A stretch of DNA of 64,000 nucleotides from Streptomyces sp. NRRL B-1347 (lineage in GTDB: Bacteria > Actinomycetota > Actinomycetes > Streptomycetales > Streptomycetaceae). Positions 35,927 through 44,570 of the stretch are shown here, piece after piece (position 1 is the stretch's first letter; each line of letters opens with the position of its first letter). The stretch spans positions 124,001-188,000 of the forward strand of contig NZ_JOJM01000005.1 of NCBI RefSeq assembly GCF_000720325.1, read 5' to 3'. The translations under genes were made by a program, and so were the position numbers. A model generated the notes under the pieces. That model made no database searches and was not told where the DNA came from. It saw nothing but the letters and a program-made list of their open reading frames with translations.

Positions 35927-37033
35927 ATGTCCTTGGCTGGAAGCGTGCACTCGTCCGCCGTCCGCGCGTTACGCATCCGTACGGCAGCCGTCGCGGTCAC
36001 CGCGATCGGCACCGTCACCTTCACCGCCCTGCCCGCGACCGCCCAGGCGGCCGCGCCGGGCGTGACGCGCGTGTCCGTCGCCGCCGACGGCGCCGAGGCC
36101 GACAACGGCTCGACCCACGCCACCCTGTCGCGCAACGGCGCCTTCACCCTCTTCCACAGCGCCGCCACCAACCTCACCCAGGAACCCGCGCCCCGCCCGC
36201 CCGGCGCCGTGCACCTGCGTGACAACACGACCGGCGAGATCAAGCGGATCCGGGAATCCCTGCAGGACCCCGCCGTCAGCGACGACGGGCGGTACGTCAC
36301 CTACCTCGGCTGGGGCAGCCACACCGTCAAGGTCAAGCTCGTCGACCTGGAGACCGGGCAGACGGAGATCGTCAGCAGCGGCCCGTCCAAGGCCGGGTCC
36401 GACAGCGCCACCATGAGCGCCGACGGCCGCTACATCGCCTTCACCCAGCAGCCCGACCACCCCTCGATCCCGTCCCGCGTCGACGTCTACGACCGCGTCA
36501 GCGGCACCTACGAGACCGTGAGCGAGGGCCCGCCGGTCTCCACCCGCGACATGCGGGACCCGTCCATCAGCGCCGACGGCCGCTACGTCGCCTACCGCGA
36601 CGCGGGCACCGGCGAGGTCTGGCGCCACGACCGCGACCAGCACACCCGGGTCCGCGTCGACGACAGCGGGTCGAGCGAACTCGTCCAGCTCAGCGGCAAC
36701 GGCCGCACCGTCGCCATCAACACGGCGGACGGCGCCTACGTCCGCGACGTACCCACGGGCACGACCACACGACTGCCCGGCAAGAGGATCGACGCCCTCA
36801 GCCACAACGGCCACCAGGTGCTCTATCAGAGCAATGACCCCGTGGCGTACTCCGAACTCCGTCTGCGCCACGTCCCGAGCGGCCACGAGACCGTCGTCCA
36901 CGACAACGCCAGGGCCGTTCCCGGCGCTCTCGCGGGGCAGCACCGGCTCGTCTTCGACAGCCCCGACGCGGACGTCGTCCCGGGCGACACGAACGGCAAG
37001 GCCGACATCTTCCTGTGGCGGGCGGCCCGCTGA
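35927..37033 (+). CDS. secreted PD40/TolB-like beta-propeller protein
   Basis: 368 aa, signal peptide with cleavage near AQAA. Repeated PD40 strands are visible: SDDGRYVTY, SADGRYIAF, SADGRYVAY, SGNGRTVAI, a six-bladed propeller pattern. The tail has VFDSPDADVVPGDTNGKADIF, a calcium-loop-like motif common in these exoproteins. Role unknown; propellers usually bind partners or polymers. Two copies of GGGGGGAACA (35902-35911 and 35918-35927) sit before the ATG; the second provides the ribosome site. Confidence 0.82.
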   Translation: MSLAGSVHSSAVRALRIRTAAVAVTAIGTVTFTALPATAQAAAPGVTRVSVAADGAEADNGSTHATLSRNGAFTLFHSAATNLTQEPAPRPPGAVHLRDNTTGEIKRIRESLQDPAVSDDGRYVTYLGWGSHTVKVKLVDLETGQTEIVSSGPSKAGSDSATMSADGRYIAFTQQPDHPSIPSRVDVYDRVSGTYETVSEGPPVSTRDMRDPSISADGRYVAYRDAGTGEVWRHDRDQHTRVRVDDSGSSELVQLSGNGRTVAINTADGAYVRDVPTGTTTRLPGKRIDALSHNGHQVLYQSNDPVAYSELRLRHVPSGHETVVHDNARAVPGALAGQHRLVFDSPDADVVPGDTNGKADIFLWRAAR

Positions 37034-37043
37034 CGCATCGCCC

Positions 37044-38279
37044 TCAGTACGGCAGGTAGTAGCTGAGCACGTCCGCGGTCAGCGGCGGGAAGAGCGCGTG
37101 GAACAGCTCCTCCCGCGCGGCGTACACGTCGGGCCGCAGCCGGGCCAGCCCCTTCAGCCCGTGCGGGCCGAACAGCAGGGCGGGCAGCTGGTCGGGCGCC
37201 ACTCCGGCACCGCCCACGGCCCTGGGGCCCTGCATCGGTCCGCCGGTGACGACGTCACCCAGGCCCTCGGCCAGGACCGGGATCCGGTAGTGGGCGCCGA
37301 AGGTCGACACGACGATGTCGCGGCCTTCGGGGTCCGCACCGGCGGCGGTGAGCCGCTGCCAGAGCAGCGGCCGCAGCCGGTCCAGGAGCGCCGCGACATC
37401 CGGGATGCGCACGTAGTACTGCTCGGCCTGCTCGCGCGGCTCGTGCGCAAGGAACTCCTGCCAGGCGGCGGCGGTCACCGTGCCCGCCCGGTCGACGACG
37501 CGCACCTGACCGTCGGGGGCCAGGGCGGCGACGCCGCGCAGCAGCTCCCGCGCCGCCGCCTCGTCGCGGGCGGCGGCCTCGGCGAGGAGCACCCCGCCGT
37601 CCGGGGGCGTGGTGCGGCCGCCCGCGACGACGGCACCGTCCCGCTCGACGACCCACAAGTTGCTCGCCTCGTGGTCGAGGAGCCACCGCCAGCAGGCGGC
37701 CGAGTGGGGCATCGCCACGTCGAACCGCTCCTGGGCCGCGTCCTGGAGGGCCGCCATGGCGGGAATGTCGCCGGGCCCCGCGGCGCGCAGCGCGGGCGCC
37801 CCTTCACCGGGCGGGGGCGTGCGCACGGCCAGGGCCCGCGGGATGTCGATGGCGTACTCGTAGCCGAACAGCCGGTAGAAGTACGGGATCCCGATCATCG
37901 CCTGGACGACGTGGCCCCGCGCGGCGGAGCGGTCGTGGGCCCAGCCCATGAGCGCCCGCACGAGCCCGCGCCCTTCGTACTGCTTGTCGGTGGCGACCAG
38001 TTCGACCTGGCCCGCGGGCAACCGCACGCCGCCGACGCGGATGTGCTCGTCGAGGAGCGTGGCGGTGGAGACGACCCGGTCGCCGTCGACGACCACGGCG
38101 CAGGCGGACCAGCCGGCGTCCGGGTCCTCGGCCACGAGGCGGTGGTCGAGGGCGTCGGCCGGTTCGCCCCGCCCGGTCAGGAGCGCGCCGATCTGGTCGA
38201 GGTCCGCGGGGCGTGCCTGTCGCAGGACGAGCCCGTCGGGCAGCGGAACGGGAGCGGGAGCGGGCAAGATCGTCTTCAC
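37044..38279 (-). CDS. Eis-like GNAT N-acetyltransferase
   Basis: 411 aa with the three-part Eis layout: a GNAT domain (about 15-150), a second GNAT-like domain (160-290) and a C-terminal SCP2-like domain. The acetyl-CoA loop is QYEGRGL (Q-x-x-G-R-G). The protein ends in SYYLPY; in Eis the C-terminal carboxylate takes part in catalysis, and the aromatic end fits this. Members acetylate aminoglycosides or lysines at multiple sites. Its gene ends 10 bases from the convergent propeller gene. Confidence 0.88.
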   Translation of the reverse strand: MKTILPAPAPVPLPDGLVLRQARPADLDQIGALLTGRGEPADALDHRLVAEDPDAGWSACAVVVDGDRVVSTATLLDEHIRVGGVRLPAGQVELVATDKQYEGRGLVRALMGWAHDRSAARGHVVQAMIGIPYFYRLFGYEYAIDIPRALAVRTPPPGEGAPALRAAGPGDIPAMAALQDAAQERFDVAMPHSAACWRWLLDHEASNLWVVERDGAVVAGGRTTPPDGGVLLAEAAARDEAAARELLRGVAALAPDGQVRVVDRAGTVTAAAWQEFLAHEPREQAEQYYVRIPDVAALLDRLRPLLWQRLTAAGADPEGRDIVVSTFGAHYRIPVLAEGLGDVVTGGPMQGPRAVGGAGVAPDQLPALLFGPHGLKGLARLRPDVYAAREELFHALFPPLTADVLSYYLPY

Positions 38280-38286
38280 GACCGGA

Positions 38287-39273
38287 CTATCGCAGCGCCC
38301 GGACCGGACCGTCCATCGAATTTCCCCCGGAGCCCCCTCGCCGGTCTGCCAGACGGCGGTTGACGCAGGCGGTGACGGCGGGGACGACGGCCTTCATCGC
38401 GGGGCGCCAGCCCGGAACGGCGTTGACCTCGCAGATGGTGTAGGTGTCGGCGGAGGCGAACAGCAGGTCCACCCCGGCGATGTCCAGGCCCAGGGCGCGG
38501 GCCGCGGCCACCGCGAGCTCCTCCGCGCGCGGGTAGCGGCCCCGGCACAGCGCGGCGGAGCCGCCCTTGGCGATGTTGGCGGTGAGTCCGCCGTTGTCGG
38601 AGGTGTGCAGCACGGCGTCCACCGGCTCGCCGTCGACCACGATGACGCGCAGGGTACGGCCGTGGGAGTGCGCCACGTGCTCCTGGAACAGGAACGGGAC
38701 GTCCTGCTGGAGGCTGCCCGCCACCGCACGCAGCATCCGGCCGTCGGGAGCGAGGAACACCTGCGTGCCCTTGCAGCCGCTGACGGACTTCACCACGCAC
38801 GGCGCCTCCACGGAGGGGCTGCGGACGACGCCTTCCAGCGGCGCGGTGGCGTAGGAGAGGGTGTCGGGCACCGGAAGGCCCGCCAGGGCGAGTTCCTGCA
38901 GCTGCCAGATCTTGTTGCGGCTGTTGAGGTGGGCGTCGACGCCGTTGACCAGGGTGCTGCCCATGCGCTCCAGGTGCCGCAGCAGGGTCACCTCGCGGTC
39001 GTCGCGCATGGGACCGGCCACCTGGCGTACGCACACCACCTCGGGAGCGGGCAGCTCCGCGCCGCCGAGGGTGCGCAGCACCAGGCGGCCGCCCTGGACG
39101 CCGAAGAGCAGCTCGTCGGTGTGCCAGACCGCGAAACGGTCGCCGTGGGCCTCCGTGAGGGCGTCGGCGAGCTCACGCGTGGACCTGCGCAGCGCGGTGG
39201 GCTGCTGCCGCACCAGCATCCATACGTGCGCGGGCGCCGCGATCACCGGGCGGGTACGGTCCTGTGGCTCCAC
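38287..39273 (-). CDS. RimK-type ATP-grasp ligase
   Basis: 328 aa from GTG 39273, preceded by GAGGAG at 7 bases; the ATG 43 codons upstream is not supported. ATP-grasp core: PCVVKSVSGCKGTQVFLAP (Lys and glycine loop), VPFLFQEHVAHSHGRTLRV, GGLTANIAKGGSA, and the metal-binding DIAGVDLLFA plus CEVNAVPGW. This arrangement is that of RimK/LysX, which add amino acids such as glutamate to protein or small-molecule carboxylates. An immediate precursor peptide or LysW carrier was not found. Seven bases before the Eis-like gene start, so co-transcription is likely. Confidence 0.85.
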   Translation of the reverse strand: MEPQDRTRPVIAAPAHVWMLVRQQPTALRRSTRELADALTEAHGDRFAVWHTDELLFGVQGGRLVLRTLGGAELPAPEVVCVRQVAGPMRDDREVTLLRHLERMGSTLVNGVDAHLNSRNKIWQLQELALAGLPVPDTLSYATAPLEGVVRSPSVEAPCVVKSVSGCKGTQVFLAPDGRMLRAVAGSLQQDVPFLFQEHVAHSHGRTLRVIVVDGEPVDAVLHTSDNGGLTANIAKGGSAALCRGRYPRAEELAVAAARALGLDIAGVDLLFASADTYTICEVNAVPGWRPAMKAVVPAVTACVNRRLADRRGGSGGNSMDGPVRALR

Positions 39274-39441
39274 ACTGGCTCCTCGTCTCGACGCCGCCCT
39301 GGTGAGGGGCGGAACGGAAGGGGCCAGTCTCACAGAAGGACCGGCGATCGGCGGGCGCGCGCCTGCGGCATGGCCGGGTCGTGGCCCCGACCGGCGAGGC
39401 ACCGGACTGGACCGCTCAGGTGCGGTGGAGGGGACGCGCCG

Positions 39442-39486
39442 CCGGAAGACCGACTGCCGGAAGACCGACTGCCGGAAAACCGATTG
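39442..39486. repeat. three tandem 15-bp repeats
   Basis: Unit CCGGAAGACCGACTG occurs at 39442-39456 and 39457-39471 exactly, and at 39472-39486 with two changes. The array ends 34 bases before the next ATG and could be an operator or a slip-generated repeat. Confidence 0.85.
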
Positions 39487-39520
39487 ACCGGCGTGCGGTG
39501 GCGCGGGCTAGATTCCGCGC

Positions 39521-40627
39521 ATGGCCAAAGTTCAGGGCACATATGATGATCTGTTCACCGCCGTTCCCGAAGCGCTCGCGGCGCTCCTCGACTCGGGGGA
39601 CACGGGGGCCTCGGCAGCCGTCTTCGTGGACGGCGAGCCGGTCGTCGACGTCTGGGGCGGCTTCACCGACGCGGCCCGTACGACCCCCTGGCAGCGGGAC
39701 ACCCTCGTCAACTCCTGGTCCGTCACCAAGACGATGACGGCGCTGTGCGCCCTGATCCTGGCCGACCGCGGCGTACTCGATCCGCGGGCGCCGGTCGCCC
39801 GGTACTGGCCGGAGTTCGCGGCGGCGGGCAAGGAGGCCGTCCTCGTCCGGCACCTGCTCGCGCACACCGCGGGCCTGCCCGACTGGGAAGGACCGGTCGA
39901 GGAGCTCTACGACTGGTCGGCCGCCACGGCGCGTCTCGCCGCGCAGGCGCCGCGCTGGCAGCCGGGCACCGCCGCCGGATACCACTCGCTCACCCAGGGG
40001 TTCCTGGTCGGGGAGGTCATTCGCAGGATCACCGGCCGCGGCCCAGGACGGTTCTTCGCCGAGGAGGTGGCCGGGCCGCTGGGCGCGGACTTCCACCTGG
40101 GTCTCGCCGCCGAGCACGACGGCCGGGTCGCCCTCACCGTGCCGCCGCCGTCCCTGGACGAGGACTACGCCGCGAGCGCGCCGGGCACCGGCGCCGCCCC
40201 CTCCGCCGCGACCGCGATCCGGGTCCGCGACGGCAACAGCGTCGCCTGGCGCCGCGCGGAGATTCCCGCCGCGAGCGGATTCGGCAACGCCCGCTCGGTC
40301 GCGCGCGTGCAGTCGGTCCTCGCGTGCGGGGGAGCGGTGGGCGGCGTGCGGCTGCTGTCGGAGGCGGGCTGCGACCGGGCGTGGGAGGAGCAGTTCCACG
40401 GCGAGGACCGCGTCCTGGGCACGACGGTGCGGTACGGCATGGGCTACGGCCTGTTCGGCACCACCTACGGCTGGGGCGGCTGGGGCGGTTCCCTGGTCAT
40501 GGTCGAGCCCGACGCCCGCATGGCGGTGGCGTACGTGACGAACCAGATGCGCGGGCCCGAGGACGACAACCGGGGCCTGGAAGTCGTGATGGCCGCCTAC
40601 GACGGGCTCATGGGCCTGCGCGCCTGA
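39521..40627 (+). CDS. beta-lactamase-fold serine hydrolase (class C/EstB-like)
   Basis: 368 aa, no signal peptide. The Ser-x-x-Lys motif is in SWSVTKTMTAL, the Tyr motif in GYHSLTQGFLVGEVIRR, and a late YGLFGTTYGWGGWGGSLVMVEPD is typical of the EstB/esterase subgroup rather than penicillinases. Likely substrates are esters or peptides inside the cell. Convergent with the following lipoprotein gene. Preceded by the 15-bp tandem repeats. Confidence 0.88.
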   Translation: MAKVQGTYDDLFTAVPEALAALLDSGDTGASAAVFVDGEPVVDVWGGFTDAARTTPWQRDTLVNSWSVTKTMTALCALILADRGVLDPRAPVARYWPEFAAAGKEAVLVRHLLAHTAGLPDWEGPVEELYDWSAATARLAAQAPRWQPGTAAGYHSLTQGFLVGEVIRRITGRGPGRFFAEEVAGPLGADFHLGLAAEHDGRVALTVPPPSLDEDYAASAPGTGAAPSAATAIRVRDGNSVAWRRAEIPAASGFGNARSVARVQSVLACGGAVGGVRLLSEAGCDRAWEEQFHGEDRVLGTTVRYGMGYGLFGTTYGWGGWGGSLVMVEPDARMAVAYVTNQMRGPEDDNRGLEVVMAAYDGLMGLRA

Positions 40628-40658
40628 CCGTGCGGGGGAGTGCGGTGGTGGGCGCGCG

Positions 40659-41366
40659 TCACGAACGCGGTGCCCGCGTGAGCCGGTCGAGCTGTTCGCG
40701 GATCACCACGTCGGCGGGGAAGCGGGGCGGGCGCTCGGCGCCGCGGTCACTCATGTCCACGATGAGGGTGCCCACGCGCACCAAGGTGTGGTGGTTGACC
40801 AGCGCGGTGCCGTCCGGTCCTGTCGAGCTCAGGTCGAAGGTGACCGCTTCGTCGCCGAACGCCGCGCCCTTCACCAGGGAGATCCGGGAGTTGAGCTTGC
40901 CTTCCGGGGTCTGCCCCACCAGCGTCTCGCAGACCTTGAGCCCCCGCGTCAGCTTCCGGAAGCGCTCGGCGGCTCCGGTGTCCGCGTACGAGGCCAGCCA
41001 GGTGCGGCCGCCCCAGCGCTTGCCGCGCCACCAGAAGTCCTGGATCACGGACGCGGACGCGTGGTGCGCGACGAGCGTGTCGAACACGTCCTGGCAACCG
41101 GGACCCGGCACCCTCACCGGCGGGTCGTAGCGGGGCACGGGCCCTTGCTCCGTGGTGCTCTCGGCCTGCGGCACGTCCGCGTCCCGCAGCAGGAGGGACC
41201 TCAGCTTCCCCGCCGAGAGCGGCCGGGCCCCGGCTGCCGACGGCGTGGCGGACGCCGATGCCGTCTCCTTCGTCCGCCAGGTGTCACCCGCGTCCCGCGC
41301 CGCACACCCGGCGACGACGACCACCGTCACACCCGCCACTGCCAGGCGTGCCCAACGCACCACCAC
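40659..41366 (-). CDS. lipoprotein with PknH-sensor-like layout
   Basis: 235 aa from GTG 41366 (AAGGGGGCA upstream). Hydrophobic signal and lipobox VVAGCAA; Cys should be lipidated. A Ser/Thr/Ala-rich linker follows, then a folded region with three or so Cys (PGCQDVFDTL, LKVCETL), which suggests a disulfide. The PGCQDVFD helix followed by a long beta region is reminiscent of extracellular PknH-like sensor domains, but the match is loose. Surface location is well supported; function is not. Confidence 0.75.
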   Translation of the reverse strand: MVVRWARLAVAGVTVVVVAGCAARDAGDTWRTKETASASATPSAAGARPLSAGKLRSLLLRDADVPQAESTTEQGPVPRYDPPVRVPGPGCQDVFDTLVAHHASASVIQDFWWRGKRWGGRTWLASYADTGAAERFRKLTRGLKVCETLVGQTPEGKLNSRISLVKGAAFGDEAVTFDLSSTGPDGTALVNHHTLVRVGTLIVDMSDRGAERPPRFPADVVIREQLDRLTRAPRS

Positions 41367-41478
41367 TGCCCCCTTGACCGCCTCCGATAGAGCCGGGCAG
41401 ACACTACGGCCCGATGGCGTGGTGGAGCCACCCCGACCCTGCCGGGCGGTGAGCGGCCGTTCCTGCGAGGATCACGGG

Positions 41479-42174
41479 ATGACAGCCGAAACCGCGTACC
41501 ACGGTGAGATGGGCGAGCAGTTCGCCGCGCAAGCCACGGACAGTGCGTACAACGCGTACACCGATCGCCCCGCGATGCTGGAACTGGCCGGTGACGTGCG
41601 GGGACTGCGCGTCCTCGACCTCGGATGCGGGGGCGGGCACTACGCCGCGGAGCTCCTGGAGAGAGGAGCCGCGCACGTCACCGGTGTCGAGGGGAGCGAG
41701 ACCCTCCTTGCGGCCGCGCGGGAGCGGGTCGGTGAACGTGCCGTGCTGCACCACCACGACCTGGAGGAGCCGCTGGCCTTCCTGCGGGACGAGACGTTCG
41801 ACGTGGCCGTGATGGCGCTCGTCTACCACCACGTCGAGGCGCGCGAGCAACTGCTCGCGGAGATCCGGCGCGTGCTGCGGCCGGGTGGCACCCTGCTGGT
41901 CTCCACGACCCACCCCACCAGCGACTGGACGTACTTCGGCGGGTCCTACTTCACCGACGACCGGGTGGAGCTGCCGTTCGGCGCCGGGTTCACCCTCACG
42001 TACCGGCGGATGACCCTCGAGGTCTTCCTCGGTGAACTGCTCGGCGCGGGCTTCGTGATGGAGAAGCTCGTCGAGCCCAGAGCCACGGAGGAGGCCCGGA
42101 GGGTCGATCCGCGCCGGTACGACAAGACCCACCACCAGCCGCTGTTCCTGGCCGTGAGGCTGCGTCGTCCGTGA
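41479..42174 (+). CDS. class I SAM-dependent methyltransferase
   Basis: 231 aa from ATG 41479; the open frame further upstream is not coding. Motif I is VLDLGCGGGHYAAELLERG, followed by GVEGSETLL, FDVAVMALVYHHVE and LRPGGTLLVSTTHPT. It belongs to the Methyltransf_11/UbiE-like superfamily; the last 80 residues form a variable cap (SYFTDDRVELPFGAGF). Substrate unknown. Thirteen-base repeats lie just downstream. Confidence 0.9.
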   Translation: MTAETAYHGEMGEQFAAQATDSAYNAYTDRPAMLELAGDVRGLRVLDLGCGGGHYAAELLERGAAHVTGVEGSETLLAAARERVGERAVLHHHDLEEPLAFLRDETFDVAVMALVYHHVEAREQLLAEIRRVLRPGGTLLVSTTHPTSDWTYFGGSYFTDDRVELPFGAGFTLTYRRMTLEVFLGELLGAGFVMEKLVEPRATEEARRVDPRRYDKTHHQPLFLAVRLRRP

Positions 42175-42195
42175 GGTGTGACCGTGCCGAGCGGC

Positions 42196-42242
42196 CGTGA
42201 CAGGTGCCTGTGACGGGTGACTGTGACAGGTGTCCGTGACGG
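42196..42242. repeat. 13-bp imperfect tandem repeats
   Basis: Three full units near YGTGACRGGTGNC (42196-42208, 42209-42221, 42222-42234) plus a part unit to 42242, between the methyltransferase stop and the convergent RidA stop. Confidence 0.7.
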
Positions 42243-42256
42243 CCGCGGCGCGACGG

Positions 42257-42667
42257 TTATGCGGTGGGACGGACGGCGACCGCGTCGACTTCGAAGAGCA
42301 TGCCCGGCAGCGCGAGCGAGGCGACGCCGCTGAGCGTCTGCGCGGGCAGGCGCTCCCCGAAGTGGGCGTGGAGCGTCTTGCCGAGGTCACCGAGCTTGTC
42401 GACGTCGTGGTCGACGATGTACGTGCCGAGCCGTACGACGTGCTCGAAGCCGAGACCCACCCCTTCCAGGGCCGACCGCAGCCGCTCGAAGGCGAGTTCG
42501 ACCTGGGCGGCGAAGTCACCGGGCACCGGCGCGCCGGTGGCGTCGGAGGCGTACTGGCCGCCGATGAAGACGAGTTCGCCGGGCGCCGACGCGGCGTGGC
42601 TGTATCCGAAGGGGGTCGGGTCGTGGAGCGTGGCGGGGTTGGTGATGGTGCGGGCGTCGTTCGTCAT
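42257..42667 (-). CDS. RidA/YjgF-family enamine/imine deaminase
   Basis: 136 aa, MTNDARTIT start. Family hallmarks: PFGYSHAASAPGELVFIGGQYA, a middle helix AQVELAFERLRSALEGVG, VVRLGTYIVD, and PAQTLSGVASLALPGMLFEVDAVA. The Arg normally seen near residue 105 in canonical RidA is replaced by Ser (TLSGV), so some members of this subgroup may not hydrolyse 2-aminoacrylate. It is likely a detoxification or ligand-binding protein. Confidence 0.9.
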   Translation of the reverse strand: MTNDARTITNPATLHDPTPFGYSHAASAPGELVFIGGQYASDATGAPVPGDFAAQVELAFERLRSALEGVGLGFEHVVRLGTYIVDHDVDKLGDLGKTLHAHFGERLPAQTLSGVASLALPGMLFEVDAVAVRPTA

Positions 42668-42821
42668 GTCCTGGCGATCCTCTGCGATGTGCGGCCGCCA
42701 TGCGGTGCGAGGGCGGCACGGGTGGGGAGCCGGTCCGGCTCCCCAACTACTTGAACGTTCTATGAGAACGTCCCGTGCCGTTCCTCGCATTCCGCTGGAC
42801 AGAACATTTGTGGACCGGACT

Positions 42822-43439
42822 TCAGTCCTTCGACTCCGGCTTCTCGGCGGCTGCCGCACCGTCGTCGGACTTCTCCGCCTGCTCCGTGGTGTCGGGCGTG
42901 CTGTAGAAGACGGAGTTCTTCTGCCGGGTGCGCTGGGCCTGGCCCTTGGCGACCAGCTTCTCCAACGTGGTGCGCACCACCGTCGTCTTGATGGTGCGCT
43001 CCGGGTGGCCCTGGGTGAGCGCGGTCGTCACCTCGGCCGCCGAGCGCGGTTCGCTCTGCTGACCCAGGTGGGTCCGCACCAGCTCGATGAGAGTGGGGCC
43101 TTCGGAGGGCTTGGGCTTGGGCTGCGGCTTGGCCTTGACGGCGGCCGCGGCCTTCTTGCGCACGGTGCGCTTGGTGCGGGGCGCGGGCTCACGGGGTGCG
43201 GGGACCCGCGCGCGGGCCGCTTCGGCCTTCCGGACGGAGCCGACGGCCCCGTTGTCCAGCAGTTGCTGCATCTTCAGCAGCAACTCCCGGTCGTGCTGCA
43301 GGGCACGCAACTGCTCCTGCAAGGACTGCACTTCGGTACCGATACGTTCCTGCTCGGTGGCATTGCGCTCGAGGTCCGCCGCCAGCTGCGTGGCGTACTG
43401 ACTCTCGAGACCGGTCGGTGTGGTGAGGGCATCAGACAT
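42822..43439 (-). CDS. coiled-coil plus winged-helix regulatory protein
   Basis: 205 aa from ATG 43439 with GGAGAGG 8-10 bases before it. N-terminal coiled coil (about 20-65, QEQLRALQHDRELLLKMQQLLD), an Ala/Arg/Lys/Pro-rich basic linker (70-115), then a winged helix (LIELVRTHLG, EVTTALTQGHPERTIKTTVVRTTLEKLVAKG, FYSTP), and an acidic tail. The basic linker resembles histone-like domains, so it may be a nucleoid-associated or regulatory protein. Precise role unknown. Confidence 0.78.
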   Translation of the reverse strand: MSDALTTPTGLESQYATQLAADLERNATEQERIGTEVQSLQEQLRALQHDRELLLKMQQLLDNGAVGSVRKAEAARARVPAPREPAPRTKRTVRKKAAAAVKAKPQPKPKPSEGPTLIELVRTHLGQQSEPRSAAEVTTALTQGHPERTIKTTVVRTTLEKLVAKGQAQRTRQKNSVFYSTPDTTEQAEKSDDGAAAAEKPESKD

Positions 43440-43817
43440 GACGTCCACCTCTCCTGAGTGCGAACGGGGTGTCGGCGGATCCTACCCGCATGTTTCTCGC
43501 CATGATCCTGCTTAGTCGGCGAGACGTGCTCTGGCAACAGCTTGCGCGGGGCTCATGAGCGTGACACCTCATGGGTCACCACGACACCGGTCACCAGCTG
43601 CGGCAGGCAGGACATGGCTGCTTCTCTACCCAGGGGCTGCCTGGGTACCCAAGTCGCGCCGCCGTAGTCCGCGTTGGGTCTTCGTACTCGCGAGGATGGG
43701 GGAACGCCTCCGCGGTTGACTTCGTACGGACAGGACAGGACGAGGACAGGGCGGGGCGAGGCGAGGACAGGACCGAGGTCCCTTCCGGGCCCGGCCCTCC
43801 TGAGAGATGATCGCGCG
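43440..43817. other. divergent intergenic region with hairpin and purine-rich repeats
   Basis: 378 bp between the winged-helix and dipeptidase genes. It has an 8-bp stem-loop (43627-43647) and a GGACAGG/GAGGACAGG-rich stretch at about 43,727-43,781. No gene seen. Confidence 0.5.
43627..43647. terminator. terminator-like hairpin in a divergent region
   Basis: Perfect arms TACCCAGG and CCTGGGTA around a 5-nt loop. It lies upstream of both neighbours, so it may be an attenuator or a trace of a lost gene rather than a normal terminator. Confidence 0.4.
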
Positions 43818-44507
43818 ATGAGCGAGATCATTCTGATGTCGGATCCGAGAGTCGCCGCGATACCCGTCGCCGAGTGCGGCGACCGGCTCGTGGACGTACG
43901 GCTCGACGGCGGCCTGCGCGTCGACGACCGCGAGCAGGACCCGCAGGACGGCTTCGCCCACCTGCGGTCGGCGGACGCCTACGCCCACCTGCGCGCGGGC
44001 GTCCTGGAGCGCCTGCTGAAGGCCCAGTCGCTGCTCCCGCCGGAGGTGCGGCTGCTGTTCGTCGAGGGGTACCGGCCGCTCGCGCTGCAGCGCGCGTACT
44101 TCGAGGAGTACGCCGGCGAACTGCGGGCGCTGCACCCCGACTGGCCCGCCGAGCGGATCCACGCGGCCGCGAGCCGGTACGTGTCACCGCCCGAGATCGC
44201 CCCGCACAGCGCGGGCGCGGCCGTCGACCTCACCCTGGCCGACGCCGACGGCCGCGAGCTGGACCTGGGCACCCGCATGAACGCGGACCCCGAGGAGAGC
44301 GCGGGCGCCTGCTACACCGACGCCCCCGGCATCAGCGCCCGGGCCCGCGCCCACCGGGAGCTGCTCGGCTCGGTGCTCACCGCCGCGGGCCTGGTGAACT
44401 ACCCCACCGAGTGGTGGCACTGGTCCTACGGCGACCGCTACTGGGCCCTGCTCACCGGCGCGGACGCGGCCCTCTACGGTCCGACGCACCACACCTCCTC
44501 GGCCTGA
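43818..44507 (+). CDS. D-alanyl-D-alanine dipeptidase (VanX type, M15D)
   Basis: 229 aa from ATG 43818. M15 zinc motifs: EIAPHSAGAAVDLTL (His and Asp ligands in HxxGxxxD spacing) and EWWHWSYGDRYW (catalytic Glu, last His). LFVEGYRPLALQRAYFEEY includes the substrate Arg region. Enzymes of this group split D-Ala-D-Ala or related dipeptides from peptidoglycan turnover. No van ligase genes are adjacent, so resistance is not implied. No signal peptide, so cytoplasmic. Confidence 0.9.
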   Translation: MSEIILMSDPRVAAIPVAECGDRLVDVRLDGGLRVDDREQDPQDGFAHLRSADAYAHLRAGVLERLLKAQSLLPPEVRLLFVEGYRPLALQRAYFEEYAGELRALHPDWPAERIHAAASRYVSPPEIAPHSAGAAVDLTLADADGRELDLGTRMNADPEESAGACYTDAPGISARARAHRELLGSVLTAAGLVNYPTEWWHWSYGDRYWALLTGADAALYGPTHHTSSA

Positions 44508-44570
44508 ACCTCCCGCCTCGGTACGGGGCCGCCCCGCACGACCGCGGCCCCCACCAGCGAAGATGTGCTC

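Noticed and set aside
39441..39488. Short CRISPR-like array
   Set aside because: Units are 15 bp and directly adjacent with no spacers; a simple tandem repeat.
43818..44507. Vancomycin resistance gene set
   Set aside because: Only a VanX-type dipeptidase is present; vanH and vanA ligase genes are absent nearby, and chromosomal VanX homologues are common in Streptomyces.
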